From contig JAQSEB010000203.1 of NCBI GenBank assembly GCA_030063045.1, positions 1-64,000 of the forward strand: 64,000 bases of DNA, in the 5' to 3' direction. The notes under the pieces are model-generated. The model did not search any database. It saw only the letters and a program-made list of their open reading frames with translations, and was not told where the DNA came from. The position numbers and the translations under genes are program-made. Numbering within the stretch: position 1 is the first letter of the stretch; every line of letters begins with the position of its first letter. The DNA comes from Pratylenchus scribneri (Eukaryota; Nematoda; Chromadorea; Rhabditida; Pratylenchidae). Below, in pieces: positions 37,085 through 57,837 of the stretch.

Positions 37085-37998
37085 TTTTGTTGTTTAGCAG
37101 GAATTTTATAAGGTTGGAATGAAAATTTTATGAAATAAGCTTTACTTAAATAGGCCAATTTTTGGAAAAGAAAGGTAATGATAAAAAAATTGTGAAATTA
37201 TATCAAAAACAGAAAAGAGGGGCGAATGATGTTGGTCGAAATGGGGGAAAGGATTGAGATTAGGAAATTAGTAATAAAAATGGCAGCAACTGCGGTGGGA
37301 ATGATGCAATGAAATATTTTGTAAAAAGGAGGGAATGTTGTTGATTTCCCAATTTTTGTTAAATTGGTTACATTTGATGTTGGACTTAGACCTAGGTATA
37401 TTGGCCTATGGAGTGGAGAATGGAGACCTGTTTATGAGTTAGGACTAGTTTTATTTGTTTTCTTCTTTTTAAAAAAGATTTCAAAAGTTTTTAGCGTTTA
37501 AAATGATGAATTATAGGTCAAGGTTTGATGGATAAACCTAATACCTTACTTATGTTTATGGATGTAAATTATGATTGTGAAATGTATTACTAAATTTTAA
37601 AAGGTTATTTTTTATTCAAACCGGTTTTTTTATACAAGGAAAATTTTTAAACGTTTCACTTTCCCTGTTTTTCTGAACTCCGAAAATCATCCATCCAAGA
37701 TCCAAGCCAAGCCCGGCTCTAGCCTAGCGCCTAGTCCTTAATTCAAACAAAACTTTCATTTTTATTTTTTTCTTGTCAAGATTTTGGGTATAATTTAATT
37801 TCTTATTTTTGGATGTAGAGGATTTGATTTTGTGTATTGTGCGAAAAAAGTGTGAAATTGCATCATCTTAAAATCTTTCACAATTTTTGTTTTTGTACCT
37901 TTCCGCTCTTTTCCTTCAATTAATTAAAATTATAATTTTCAGGTTATTTCATTTTTCTTGTACATTAGTTTAATAGTGCTTAGAAAACATCCCAAAAA
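37085..37998. promoter_or_regulatory. Divergent Ro60 / GTPBP intergenic region
   Basis: The two start codons face away from each other across 914 bp, so both promoters must lie here or nearby. I see no repeat arms, tandem array or ORF in it, unlike most non-coding DNA in the window. No specific motif can be assigned by eye. Confidence 0.4.
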
Positions 37999-40900
37999 AT
38001 GGCTGGTTCAAGCAAATTGGATTTCAGCAGCAATTCATCGGCACCAGAAGAGAAATTAAATGCTAAAATGGCCAGCAAGAATTATCAAACACCAACAACA
38101 ACAAAAACCACAACATTATCTAGCAATATAATTGAACATTTACTTCCTCCCGAGAATGATATGGGTAATATTGAATATAAGTCGCAATTGGTAAATTAAA
38201 TTTAGTGTAAAGTAATCAGAAATATTTTTTAAAGATAAATCCATCTCTATCAAGGCTGCAACATTTGAGGTTAATTACCTATATAATTTTAAGTAAAAAT
38301 TGCGAGAGTTTTACAAATTTATGAACAAAAAATGATTCAAAACAATTGAAAAATCAAGGTTGTTTCTGGGAATTGAGCTTTTAGAGGTTTGGGAGTGAAA
38401 AGGTGTCCAATCCTATTCACATACACACACTGCTAGCATTTTAACCTATTTAACATAGTGCATATTGATTTTATGGATTTTTCTGTACTCAGTAGTCTAA
38501 GGTCTAATACCCTAATCTAAATCTAATCCTAAAAGTCCTAATCAAAATTCTCTTTATGCGAATTGGGTTTAGGATTTTATTTAATAGGGTTGAACCCAGC
38601 ATTTCTAGGATAACTTAAAGCCAACTCAAGTTCAGCTATTAGTTTAAAATTTGTAATTGTTCAAAATCTTGTGGTAGCCAAAATATAAATAAAAAATCAG
38701 CTCAGCAGTTTTCTTGGAAATAATAATTTTCCGCTTTCCGGGTTTTTTTGTAGTGATTCGAATTCGATTATCAAAGTAAAAAATCTCTTTAAAATGACAA
38801 ATAAATTAAAACCCCAGTGCCAATGCTATTTAGCCATCCTATCTGAACACTTTTCATAGTTTCTAATTATTTCGACTAAAAAATTCTACATAACTCTCGC
38901 AAACCTAGGGATTTAATCTCGAATTTTTTAAATAATTCCATTTTTCTATTTTAGCACCCAGATGAAATGGCGGTAAAAACATTCATCAAAGTATATTATA
39001 TTAAACATTTTTATTTGAGATTATGCGAAGGCGACGGTGAAGCAATTTATGAAATTGGTGTAAATGATGATGGAACATTCACTGGTTTAACCGAAAAACA
39101 AATGGAAGATTCGCTTCAAACAATTCAGGTAAATAAGGAAAGAACTCGGATCAAGGTTTTAAAATTTGGCTAAATCTAAATAATCGGTACTTTTGCTTTA
39201 TTTGAGGGCAGATTGTTTTTGAATGCAAGGTCCCCCGTACAGATGATTACGTGTGGGGATACTTGAGATCTGAGATAATAACCTATCCCTTAAAAACCGT
39301 AACCCTATACCAGAGACCCATAGAGGTTACATTTATCTTTCACCAGTTGGCCTAAAAATTAAAAAAATTTGGACCCGGATAAATCACAAGTACCAAATAA
39401 TAATCATTTGTCATTTTAAAGAGTAGAAAATTATAATTAAATATTTGATTGACCTATAAAACCTATTGATAAATTTTATAAAAATTACATATAAAAAGGT
39501 CAAAATTTAATTTAAAAAAAATTAATTTGACCTTTCTACTCTTCAAAATGATATTTAAATGATCAAAATATACAAAAGTTAAAACCAAAAACCTTGAGAT
39601 TGAGATTATACGAAATGTGTCGACACTTTTATTTTGCTTTAAAAATATATTATTTAACTTAAAATTTAATGTTTAGAGTATGGCCTCATGTATAAATGCT
39701 GTTGTAACTATTCTAAACAAACGGGTTATTTACAATGTTGGCTGCGGAACGGAACCAAAATATTCAATTGAATTGCTCATTCGAAAGCTGCCAGATAGCA
39801 ATTTGAAAGCGAATTTAAGGTTTTTTTTTATCATTATGACAGAAATTTATCTAGTTATATGTGCCAAAATTAGTTTTTCTATTGGTAATTTTGTCGGCCA
39901 TCAGCTAAACATAAATTTACCCTTGTTTGTCAGTGCATATTTGGCCATAAATAGGTAATGGGGCAATGCCAACATTTGCCCAAATGTATGACCTATCCGC
40001 TATCCCCAATGGTAAATATTGGCATTGGGCTTACCAAAAATTGGCATTAATTGCATTGGACATAATCTAGGTCAACATTCATGCTTAGCATTCCTAAGAT
40101 TTCGGTTAAACTTTATGAATATTAATTCATAACTCCTCGGTGCAGAGAAAAAAAAGGTGAGCATAAGATAAAGCTGAGTCCCAGTCGCCCAGTCCTTATT
40201 AATTACCTCTGAATTTTTTTTTTCGAATTTACTGAAATTTTGAAAATTTTTCTGATTTTTTTAAAAAATTTTTCTGATTTTTTTTGAAAATTATTCTTAT
40301 TTTTTTGAAATTTGAATTTTTTAAAAAATTTTTCTGACTTTTTTGAAATTTTTTTTGATATTTTTTTTTAGAAATTTCTCATTTTGGCGCACTACAAGTG
40401 TCCACTAAATATCTTCAAATTTTAATAAATTTATTTTTTGTAGGATAGCCATAATTGGGAATGCCCAATCCGGGAAGTCAACACTTTGTGGAGTGCTCAC
40501 CCAAGGCAAATTGGACAATGGAAATGGACAAGCACGCATTTCCATATTCCGGCATTTGCATGAATTCCGCTCCGGCAAAACATCGTCCATTTGCTTTGAT
40601 TTGATTGGATTCACAAAAGATGGACAAGTAAAGAAGGGGGAATGGGTTGAGGGAATTTTGGCCATAACTTTCGTATATTATGGCTAATTTAAATAATTAA
40701 TATACGATTTTAAAGAGCAAAAAAAAATCAATCAAATGAAATATATTTGATTTGCCAAATTGATAAAAAATTACAAAAATCATAAATAAAAAGTTAAAAT
40801 TAATTAAAAGCAAAATTTTACATTTTTTACTGTTTTTCAATATGATTAATCAATTTAGCAAACTATTCTTCATTTTTTTTTCTTTAAATGAATATTTTAT

Positions 40901-43900
40901 GATTTGGATTAGTCGCCAAATAAAAATTATGACCTATAAAAACCTTAAATTGAACGGCTAAAGCATTTTCACCTCTTATGAATTTTAATTTTTACAGTTG
41001 CTCAATTACAAAGAACATTCATTGGATGAATTGCTGGAACGTTCCTCAAAATTGGTTACATTAATCGGTTGGTTTTGTTGACTAGAAATTGTAAAAACAG
41101 TTATGACCTAAAAACGAAAAAAATACACCAAAATCGGATAATTTTCTTCATCTTGGCCATATGGCCAATTATAGTTTAATCAAATCAATATCACTGTTCT
41201 AAAGGATTAACGAAATTTATGTTTTATAAATAACTTAAAAGATATTGCTCAAAATATGTAAACAATCCATACATGCGCTGGGGGGGGACTGTCCCCCCCC
41301 CGGGTAGTAGTATTTGAAAATTTTGAAAAAGTGGGTAGTATCGGGGGCCGAAGAATTGAAAAATTTTTGGTAGTATTTTGCCCATTACTACCCATTTTTT
41401 TGCCTTTTTTCCTCCTAAGAATGGGTAAAAATCTTAAATTTTTCTTCTAGAATTTAAACACTTTTTTCTCCTATTATTTGGCAAAAATAAAAAAAAATTT
41501 TGAAGGTTTTTTATCATATAATATCAAAATTTTCTCGAAAACTACCCACTTTTATCCACTTTTTCCAAAAAAGGTACCTTGTTTCCGGTGAGTAGTATCG
41601 AAACAAAAAAAAATTTTTCGACCTTTTTTTAAGTGGGTAGTACCCGACCAAAGTGTCCCCCCCCCCAAGCGCATGTATGATTCAATCAAAAAAATTTTGT
41701 TTAATTTAGATTTAGCCGGTGATCGCAAATTCTTGAAAACAACAATTTACGGTGTTTCTGGCTATAATCCGCACTATTGTGCGCTCACAATCAACGCCCG
41801 CATTCCAATTTCATCAATCACCCGTGAACATTATGGATTGGCAATGGCATTGGGCATTCCCATATTCATTGTTGTCACCAAAATTGATGTAATAAATGAA
41901 GCACAGCTGGAAAGGTAGGGTTTTTTTTATTAATTAATTAATCAATTAGTTAATTATAACCAATATTTTTTCTGATAATAAGGCTATACTAGCCATTTTT
42001 TTGAAATCCTTAAAAAATACTATTAAAAAAAATATCGATATAAAATACTTATACTTGTATTTGTGAATTTTCTATACCGACGGTATTTTTCAGATTAAAA
42101 AATATTCTAAAAAATTGTAAGTAAATTGTTGACCTTTAACTTCAAGGTAAGATATCCCCGCCGAGGCTGTTCATTTGCTACAGGTCAACAGGGGAGTTAT
42201 ATGTTATAATTATTTTTGAGGAGATTTCGAACTCCCTCAAGCCTGAAGCCTCCTCTCTATATTACTCATAGTGTAGTCCCGTAGGCAGTCTTTAGTAACC
42301 GTCAACCTTGAAACCTGAATTTTCCATAAATTTTTTGCACCTTTTAATCAGAAAAAATTTCTTTAAAAATAACCTCAAAGAAAGTATTTGATAACAGTGT
42401 AGAATGTAAATGTTAAAGATAATCCAAAACAAAAATTAATTAGATTTTTTGATTAAATTAATATACAATTTTTTCCATTTCAGGATATTGGAATTTGTGG
42501 AAAAAAGATTGGTTGGATGTACAGAATATTCATTTCAAAGAATCACCAACAAGGAGGATGCTGAAAGGTTCTATATCTTTTTTTTTATAATTTTGATGGA
42601 GTTTACAGTTTATATGCGCCAGAATTATGCTTCTTTACTTAATAAATTTTCCTATGGGTTTGGGTTTAATAAGGAATGCTAAGCATGAATATTAGCTTCA
42701 AATTTTGTCCGAATGTAATTTATGCCAATTTTTGGTAAGCCCAATGCCAAAATTTACCATTTGGTGGGTAGGTCACACATTTGGCAAATGTTGGCATTGC
42801 CCTTTCCCAAAATGGTCAAATATTCAATGATAAATAAGGTAAAATTCATGTTTAATTGACAAAATTATCAGAGAAAATAAATTTTAAAAAAATTTGGCAC
42901 ACATAAACTCACTTTTTTTAAAATAATTTCTAATTCCCCTATTATTTTAGTTCTGCGTTATCAATGCCTTCTTCACCAATAATCCCAGTTTTTTGCATTT
43001 GTAAGAGAATTTTTAAACCCTTTAATTTTAAAATAATTTTCAATTTTCAAGCAAATGTTACGGGTCAAAATTTGGATATTCTTTCACATTTTTTGGCTCA
43101 TTTGCCACAACTTGATTGCCTTCCCCTTTTGAAAAATGTTGAATCTCAAAAACAACAACAACAAAGGTGTTCTTCTCATTCACCGGCAGCTGCAGATGAA
43201 TTGCCACTTTTTTATATTGAGGAAATTTTCCGATCAGAGAAGGTATAGTTTCTCGCTTAATCCGTAAAATTTGATTTCACCAATCTTTAGAATTTATAAG
43301 CTCTATTTATATTTTCTTTTCGGTTATCAGTACGAAAATTTTTAATACCCTCAAGAAGTTCCTTTTACAATATCAATCATAGTAATAGTTTATCTCTTAA
43401 TATGCCCTAAGGCCTTAAAATAATCATATGGAAACCCTTATTAGGCAACTTTTACTTTTAGCCACTCCGTAAGATAAATTTTAGGGAAATTATTGTGTGA
43501 TAGGGCATGAAATCTTTGTACTGATAACCGATAAGTTGGGCTATACATTTTCATCTTTTTTTTGCAACAAATTTGTTTATAAGAACAGAAGTAATGTTTT
43601 TGAGCATTTCTTTCATGTATTTTGACCAGAGATGAGTTCCGGGCCGACTTTTGCCGGCCCGGCCCGGGTCAACCTTCGATCGGCCCGGCCCGGCCCGTAC
43701 AGTAATCGGGCCGGGCCGGGCTTTAGTTACAGTATTTTTTCCTCAAAATTTTAAAAAATTTTTTTAAAAATGAAAAATTTAAAAAAAATTTTCGCAAATC
43801 CCTCGGGCCCTCTAAAATTCTCTCCTTCACTTTTGTGTGCCCAATTCTTTGTATTTTCTCAAAATTTCAGTCAAATTTATTTATTTTTCTCAAAAATCAT

Positions 43901-46405
43901 ATGCTTCGGGCCCGTCGGGCCGGCCCGGGTCGACCGAGAATCGGCCCGACCCGGCCCGTACAGTAACCGAGCCGAAAAATATCGGCCCGGCCGGCCGGGC
44001 CCAACTCATCTCTGATTTTGACATAATTTTTCTGACCTATTTTACCTAGTTTGAAGTTTTCGAAACCAATTTTGGCAAATTTCACAAAAACTAAATATTC
44101 AACTAGTTTGTGATTTTTGCCATCTAAAAAGCTATTAATAAAAATTTTCATAATTTTGAGGTTGGAACCATCATTTGCGGGTTATTGGCCGAAGGAAATA
44201 TGTCTGAAGGGGATCGAGTCAAATTTGGTCCAAATTCCCGGGGGGAATATTGCACAGCAACCATCGAAAGTATTCATCGGAATAAGCAGCCAGTGTTGAG
44301 GATTGTGGCCGGCGACAGTGCATCAATTGTTCTACGGGGTCCATCCAATGATTATTTGAATGCCACTTTACGGAGGGTGAGTTTCCCAACGGCAAAGATT
44401 TTTTTCCAAAAATGATTCCAAAGGGAAAATTTTAGTCAAAAGAGGCAAAAATATAAAAAAAAATGCCAAAAGAAGACATTTGGAGTTGGTAAATCTTTGC
44501 TTGGGGGAAGGAGTTGAAATGCCCATTGTACTGGTGGGGCCTGGGGCGGCCTTTGGAATTAGCCCAACCACTAAACTAAAGCGAAAAGTTTATCGTGCAT
44601 AATTTCAAATTTTCCAAATGAATACCAACTTTGAATTTAGAAAATTTGGCTTCATTTTATATCCGTAATTAGTAGGATTTGATTAGTGAATTAATTAGTG
44701 TTGATTGGAAATTGATAAAAAATTTGTAACCAAAAAAGAGGCAAAATAGGTGAAAATCGGGCAGTTTTCTTTGTTTTTTGGCCTAAATTTTAGGCAAATT
44801 ATAATTTGATTCACTCATTTTGATATTAAAATGCTCAGAAGAGATTAATCCAAAAAATATGTTTTTTTTAATAGTTAGAAAGATTGATGAGATATTGGCC
44901 AAAAAGTTGCAAAATTCGGGTGCCAACCTATACATTTTTTTTAGTTCATTTAATGATTTCTAAGGTACTTTCCTATTATTGGGGGGGAAAAACCATTATC
45001 GGGGGGGACTGGTCATTATTGGGGGGGAATTGATATTATCAGGGGGGAATGGTCAATATCGGGGGGGAATTGATATTATCGGGGGGGACAAGTAAAAGAT
45101 CTATAATATATATATATAGGATTATCTTCATCATCATCTTCATCTTCATCATCTTCGTCATCATCTTCATCTTCGTCATCATCTTCATCTTCATCATCTT
45201 CATCATCATCTTCGTCATCATCTTCATCATCTTCATCTTCATCATCTTCATCACATCTTCATCACATCATCTTCATCATCTTCATCATCTTCATCATCTT
45301 CATCATCTTCATCATCTTCATCATCTTCATCTTCATCATCTTCATCACATCATCTTCATCATCTTCATCTTCATCATCTTCGTCATCATCTTCATCTTCA
45401 TCATCTTCATCTTCATCATCTTCATCATCATCTTCGTCATCATCTTCATCATCTTCATCATCTTCATCATCTTCATCATCTTCATCATCTTCATCTTCAT
45501 CATCTTCATCATCTTCATCTTCATCATCTTCATCATCTTCATCTTCATCATCTTCATCATCATCTTCATCATCATCTTCACCATCATCATCTTCATCATC
45601 ATCTTCCTAATCATCCTATATATATTATAGATCTTGTCCCCCCCGATAATATCAATTCCCCCCCCGATATTGACCATTCCCCCCTGATAATATCAATTCC
45701 CCCCCAATAATGACCAGTCCCCCCCGATAATGGTTTTTCCCCCCCAATAATAGGAAAGTACCATTTCTAATTTTAATATTTTCACAGGGAATGGTGGTCA
45801 TCAATGAATTCAGCGATGAAATGTTCTGTTGGAAATTCAAAGCACGCTTCTATTTATTGCAACATTTTGGTGAACTTTTCATTGGCTTCCAAGGAACAAG
45901 TTAGCAAAATCCTTTTACATTTGCCGAAAAATATTGAAAATGTCTAAAAATATTTAATTTATTCAATCAAAACTTAGGTTTACCTGATTCTAACTTATTT
46001 TTTGAACCATTTAACCAAAATAGGTTTAAACCGTTTAAAACCCTTTAATTTTGGCCAAACCATAACCTATAGCAATCGATGCCTTTTGAACATCTCTATT
46101 TTAATTGGGTATATGGTTTGTAAATATAGGACAAACCCTTCCTTAAACCATTTGAACTCTTTTTCTGTAAATTAAACATTTACTCCATTTTCCATAAATT
46201 TTTTCAAGTTTACATTGGCTCCCTGCGTCGAACCGTAACAATTGTGGATTTTGATGAGGCCTCAATCACCGAATGCAAATGGTACCGGGGAGTAACATTC
46301 AAATTTGTGCAACAACCGGAATATGTTCGCGTTGGAATGCCGCTGATTTTCCGAGAACGTACAACAAAAGCATATGGAATTATTGATGAAACCGTGTCAC
46401 TTTAG
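37999..46405 (+). CDS. GTPBP1: GTPBP1/GTPBP2-type translational GTPase, complete, 605 residues
   Basis: EF-Tu-related GTPase family acting in tRNA delivery, ribosome surveillance and mRNA turnover. Twelve exons: 37999-38190, 38955-39128, 39677-39819, 40444-40627, 40998-41067, 41710-41914, 42484-42567, 42951-43000, 43052-43242, 44161-44376, 45788-45899, 46209-46405. The family N-terminal block LLPPENDMGNIEYK is at residues 49-62, then GEAIYEIGVNDDGTFTGLTE. G1 is GNAQSGKST (175-183), G3 DLAGD (255-259), G4 TKID (311-314), G5 SNVTG; beta-barrel domains follow (VGTIICGLLAEGNMSEGD, FIGFQGTIYIGSLRRTV, RVGMPLIFRERTTKAYG). Family lengths are about 600-670, so it is full length. Whether orthologous to GTPBP1 or GTPBP2 is not decidable by eye; the segment around VKTFIKVYYIKHFYL is unusual and might contain an unrecognised mini-intron. 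Introns host four mobile elements. Confidence 0.93.
39886..40100 (+). repeat. Interspersed repeat family R2, copy
   Basis: Same block order as 36303-36527: GGTAATTTTGTC, GCATATTTGGCCAT, TGACCTATCC, TTGGCATTGGGCTTACCAAA, GTCAACATTCATG. In a GTPBP intron. Confidence 0.6.
41269..41679. mobile_element. Foldback element with G-run arms
   Basis: Ends CATACATGCGCTGGGGGGGG and CCCCCCAAGCGCATGTATG are inverted copies; inner arms repeat GGGTAGTA in both orientations. In the GTPBP intron 41068-41709, leaving only about 30 bp before the next exon. Confidence 0.75.
42690..42865 (-). repeat. Interspersed repeat family R2, copy
   Basis: Inverted copy with CCAATGCCAAAATTTACC and GGTCAAATATTCAATGATAA. In a GTPBP intron. 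Confidence 0.55.
43627..44014. mobile_element. GC-rich hAT-type MITE
   Basis: Termini CAGAGATGAGTT / AACTCATCTCTG and perfect 8-bp target duplication ATTTTGAC (43619-43626, 44015-44022). Arms are dense in CCGGCCCGG and GGGCCGGGCC, strikingly GC-rich against the AT-rich background, with an AT-rich centre. 388 bp, no coding potential. In the GTPBP intron 43243-44160. Confidence 0.9.
44964..45762. mobile_element. Foldback element with G-run arms and microsatellite core
   Basis: Termini GGTACTTTCCTATTATTGGG and its exact complement. Each arm is a ladder of 5-6 G7-type runs separated by AATTGATATTATC, AATGGTCAATATC or ACTGGTCATTATT spacers; the right arm mirrors this in C. Intronic in GTPBP between exons 10 and 11. 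Confidence 0.8.
45127..45608. repeat. CTTCATCAT microsatellite
   Basis: About 480 bp of CTTCAT and CAT units on the plus strand with scattered CTTCGTCAT variants. Frames stay open on both strands (Phe/Ile/Ser-rich, His/Leu-rich or Met/Lys-rich), which has no gene meaning. Framed symmetrically by the G-run arms. Confidence 0.95.
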
Positions 46406-47170
46406 AATATAAAGAAAGAAGTAAATAGTATAGAAATCATTATTGATTATAGAGAGAAATTTTTTAAGTTTTTTTTTATTAAATGCCAATTTTGTTTACA
46501 TTGTACTTTTTCCATAACTATATTGGTTATATTATACCTGCTGATTTGTACACCAAATTACACTGCAATTATTTTTTTTAATAATCATCTGCTTTTATTT
46601 ATAGTAAACACCTCAATTTATTCAATTAGTAGCCTCATTTTGTTTATTTATTCACTGTTCACTCCCAAAATTTGGTGCGGAAAATCATTATTTTGACGAT
46701 AATCAAATATCTTATTGACCTCTTTAATAAATCAGGGACCGGTTTAGACCCTACAAATCTTATACCAATTTTGTAAATCTCATCGAGACGCATCAAATAT
46801 CGGTGTCTAATTTATTAGAGGTCATGAGACATTTGATCCATTTTTACAATTTCGTCAAAATTAACGATTTTCTGCACCATGGATTTACCGAAACATGCTC
46901 CCAAATCCCTATACCGAGAACCTGAATGCCAAAATCCCTACACCCAAAGTAACTATACACACAAATCACCTACCCAACCTAAATTTCTACAGAGAAATTT
47001 TTAAAGTTGTTTGACTCCCCGCTCCCAAACATTTCAGTTTTCACAAAGTTAGCTCCTCTCCTTATCCTTACCTTTTCTCTTTTCTCTGTAGAGATTTTTG
47101 GTTACATCCCCTACATTTATACATCAATAGTTTTACTTAATTAGTTGTTAGCCAAATGCCTTATTTAAAA

Positions 47171-47355
47171 AAGTGATGTATAAAAGTGTACATGTAAATT
47201 AATCAAAATTTTAAATTTCTTTTTTTATTGATTAATATTAATACCTATTTTAGTATTTCAAAAATGATGTATAAAAAGTGTACATGTAAATTAATCAAAT
47301 TTTTAAATTTCATTTTTTATTGATTAATATTAATACCTATTTTAGTATTTCTCAT
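47171..47355. repeat. Tandem duplication upstream of the TTLL start
   Basis: A unit of about 93 bp (GTGATGTATAAAAGTGTACATG.. to TACCTATTTTAGTATTTC) occurs twice with few differences, ending about 25 bases before the TTLL start codon. The rest of 46406-47170 is AT-rich with no gene seen. Each copy ends in a TATTTTAG splice-acceptor-like site. Confidence 0.75.
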
Positions 47356-47380
47356 ATTCACATATTAATCAATCAAATAG

Positions 47381-56335
<8,955 letters not shown>

Positions 56336-56568
56336 ATGAATTTTGAGGACCAAACGAATAATACGCATTAACATTTTTAATTTCACATTTATTTTCATCA
56401 TTTTGTTTTATTTTATTATTTTTTCTTGCATTGCATATGGATAAATCAATGTTGTTCAAATTATATATTAAAGTGAATATAGCCTCCATAAAGAGCGAGA
56501 AAATTGATTAGGATGCAAAAATAAATGGAAATGAAAATATTTTCGGATATATTATATAAGAGTCGTGT

Positions 56569-57098
56569 GGTTCTAGTGCAGTTTGTGCGTCCAAAGGCCC
56601 TTTATGCGTCCAATGGCGCTTTATACGTCCAATCAAACAATTTTGCGTCCAATGAAATGTTTGAGCGTCCAATCACTAATTTTTTAAACTAGTCTAGCTT
56701 AACCTAGCCTAAATCGGCCGTAAAACATAGACCAGATAGGCTTAATTCCTATGTCCGAATCTTGAGACTTAATTTTACAAGTTAGTCAAATTTGTTACTT
56801 GTACGTAAGATTTAGGTTAAGACTAGGTTTCAGGGCTAGGAGCATGGCTAATTTAATAATTTTTATAATGGATTTAGACTAAGCTAGGCTAATTTTAAGG
56901 ATTTGTCAGGATTTAGGCTTCAAGGATGGATAGTTAGAATTGAATTAGATGTTCACTATTAGATTTATCGAAATACAATTTTAAATTTTTATGATTGGAT
57001 GCTTAAACATTTCATTGGACGCAAAATTATTTGATTGGACGTATAATGCGCCATTGGACGCATAAAGGGCCTTTGGACGCACAAACTGCACTAGAACC
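56569..57098. mobile_element. MITE with long GCGTCCAAT-rich inverted repeats
   Basis: Termini GGTTCTAGTGCAGTTTGTGC and exact complement; arms of about 110 bp contain five GTCCAA[T/A] repeats each. Perfect 8-bp target duplication AGTCGTGT (56561-56568, 57099-57106). GG termini with an 8-bp duplication recall Merlin-type elements, but superfamily is inference. It fills most of the gap between the convergent TTLL and Cys-rich genes; 57107-57837 shows nothing recognisable. Confidence 0.88.
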
Positions 57099-57837
57099 AG
57101 TCGTGTTTCAGATATGTCGCCAGTAGTAAAGGTATTGAATTTGTCCACCGTAATCCCCCATTGGATAGGAAAGTACCGTATTTAAGCTCAAAGGTATTCG
57201 CTTGGTTTTTTAAAAGTGCGGGAAAATGGCAGCGGATACCTTTAGGCTTACTTGGACTGTCTGTCATATAGTCTCTCGCTGACTGTGAGTGTCTAACCTA
57301 TTGCTTGCTTTTGGGACCATTTGTCATTTTCGGGAATAATAAAAAGGATGAGAATTTAAAATTGAAAGCGCACGCAAGCACGAAAACAGTAAGACGGAAA
57401 AAATGGTAAAAATCCCGAAAATAATTTTATCAACAAAAATTATAGATGGATGTTGAAAGAAAATGGATTGATAAAATAATGTTTTTTTAAGCCATTGTCA
57501 AATAATTTTTTAAATGTTCAAAAAATGGAATATGGGATGGCTGATTATAACAAATCAGTGTGATTAAGATTTTAATAAAAAATTTTCAAAAGAAAGGAAT
57601 TTGGATGGCAGTTACTAAGAAATTATTATCATTAAATTTTTAATGATAAATGTTCAAAGGAATCGAATATAGAATGCATTGTTGTGGTTATTCGATGAAG
57701 ATAAATTGGTAATGGGAATAGGCGTCATGAAATTAAACTGAAAAAATTGATGGCAAGGATATTGGATGAATTATTGTATAATAATAAAAGGCATAATTTA
57801 TTTTTCCAATTTTCCATCCAGTCGTGAAAAACTAAAT

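Noticed and set aside
45049..45677. Long open frames of Ile/Phe, His/Leu and Met/Lys repeats on both strands
   Set aside because: They are the CTTCAT microsatellite read in different frames, with G-run arms attached.
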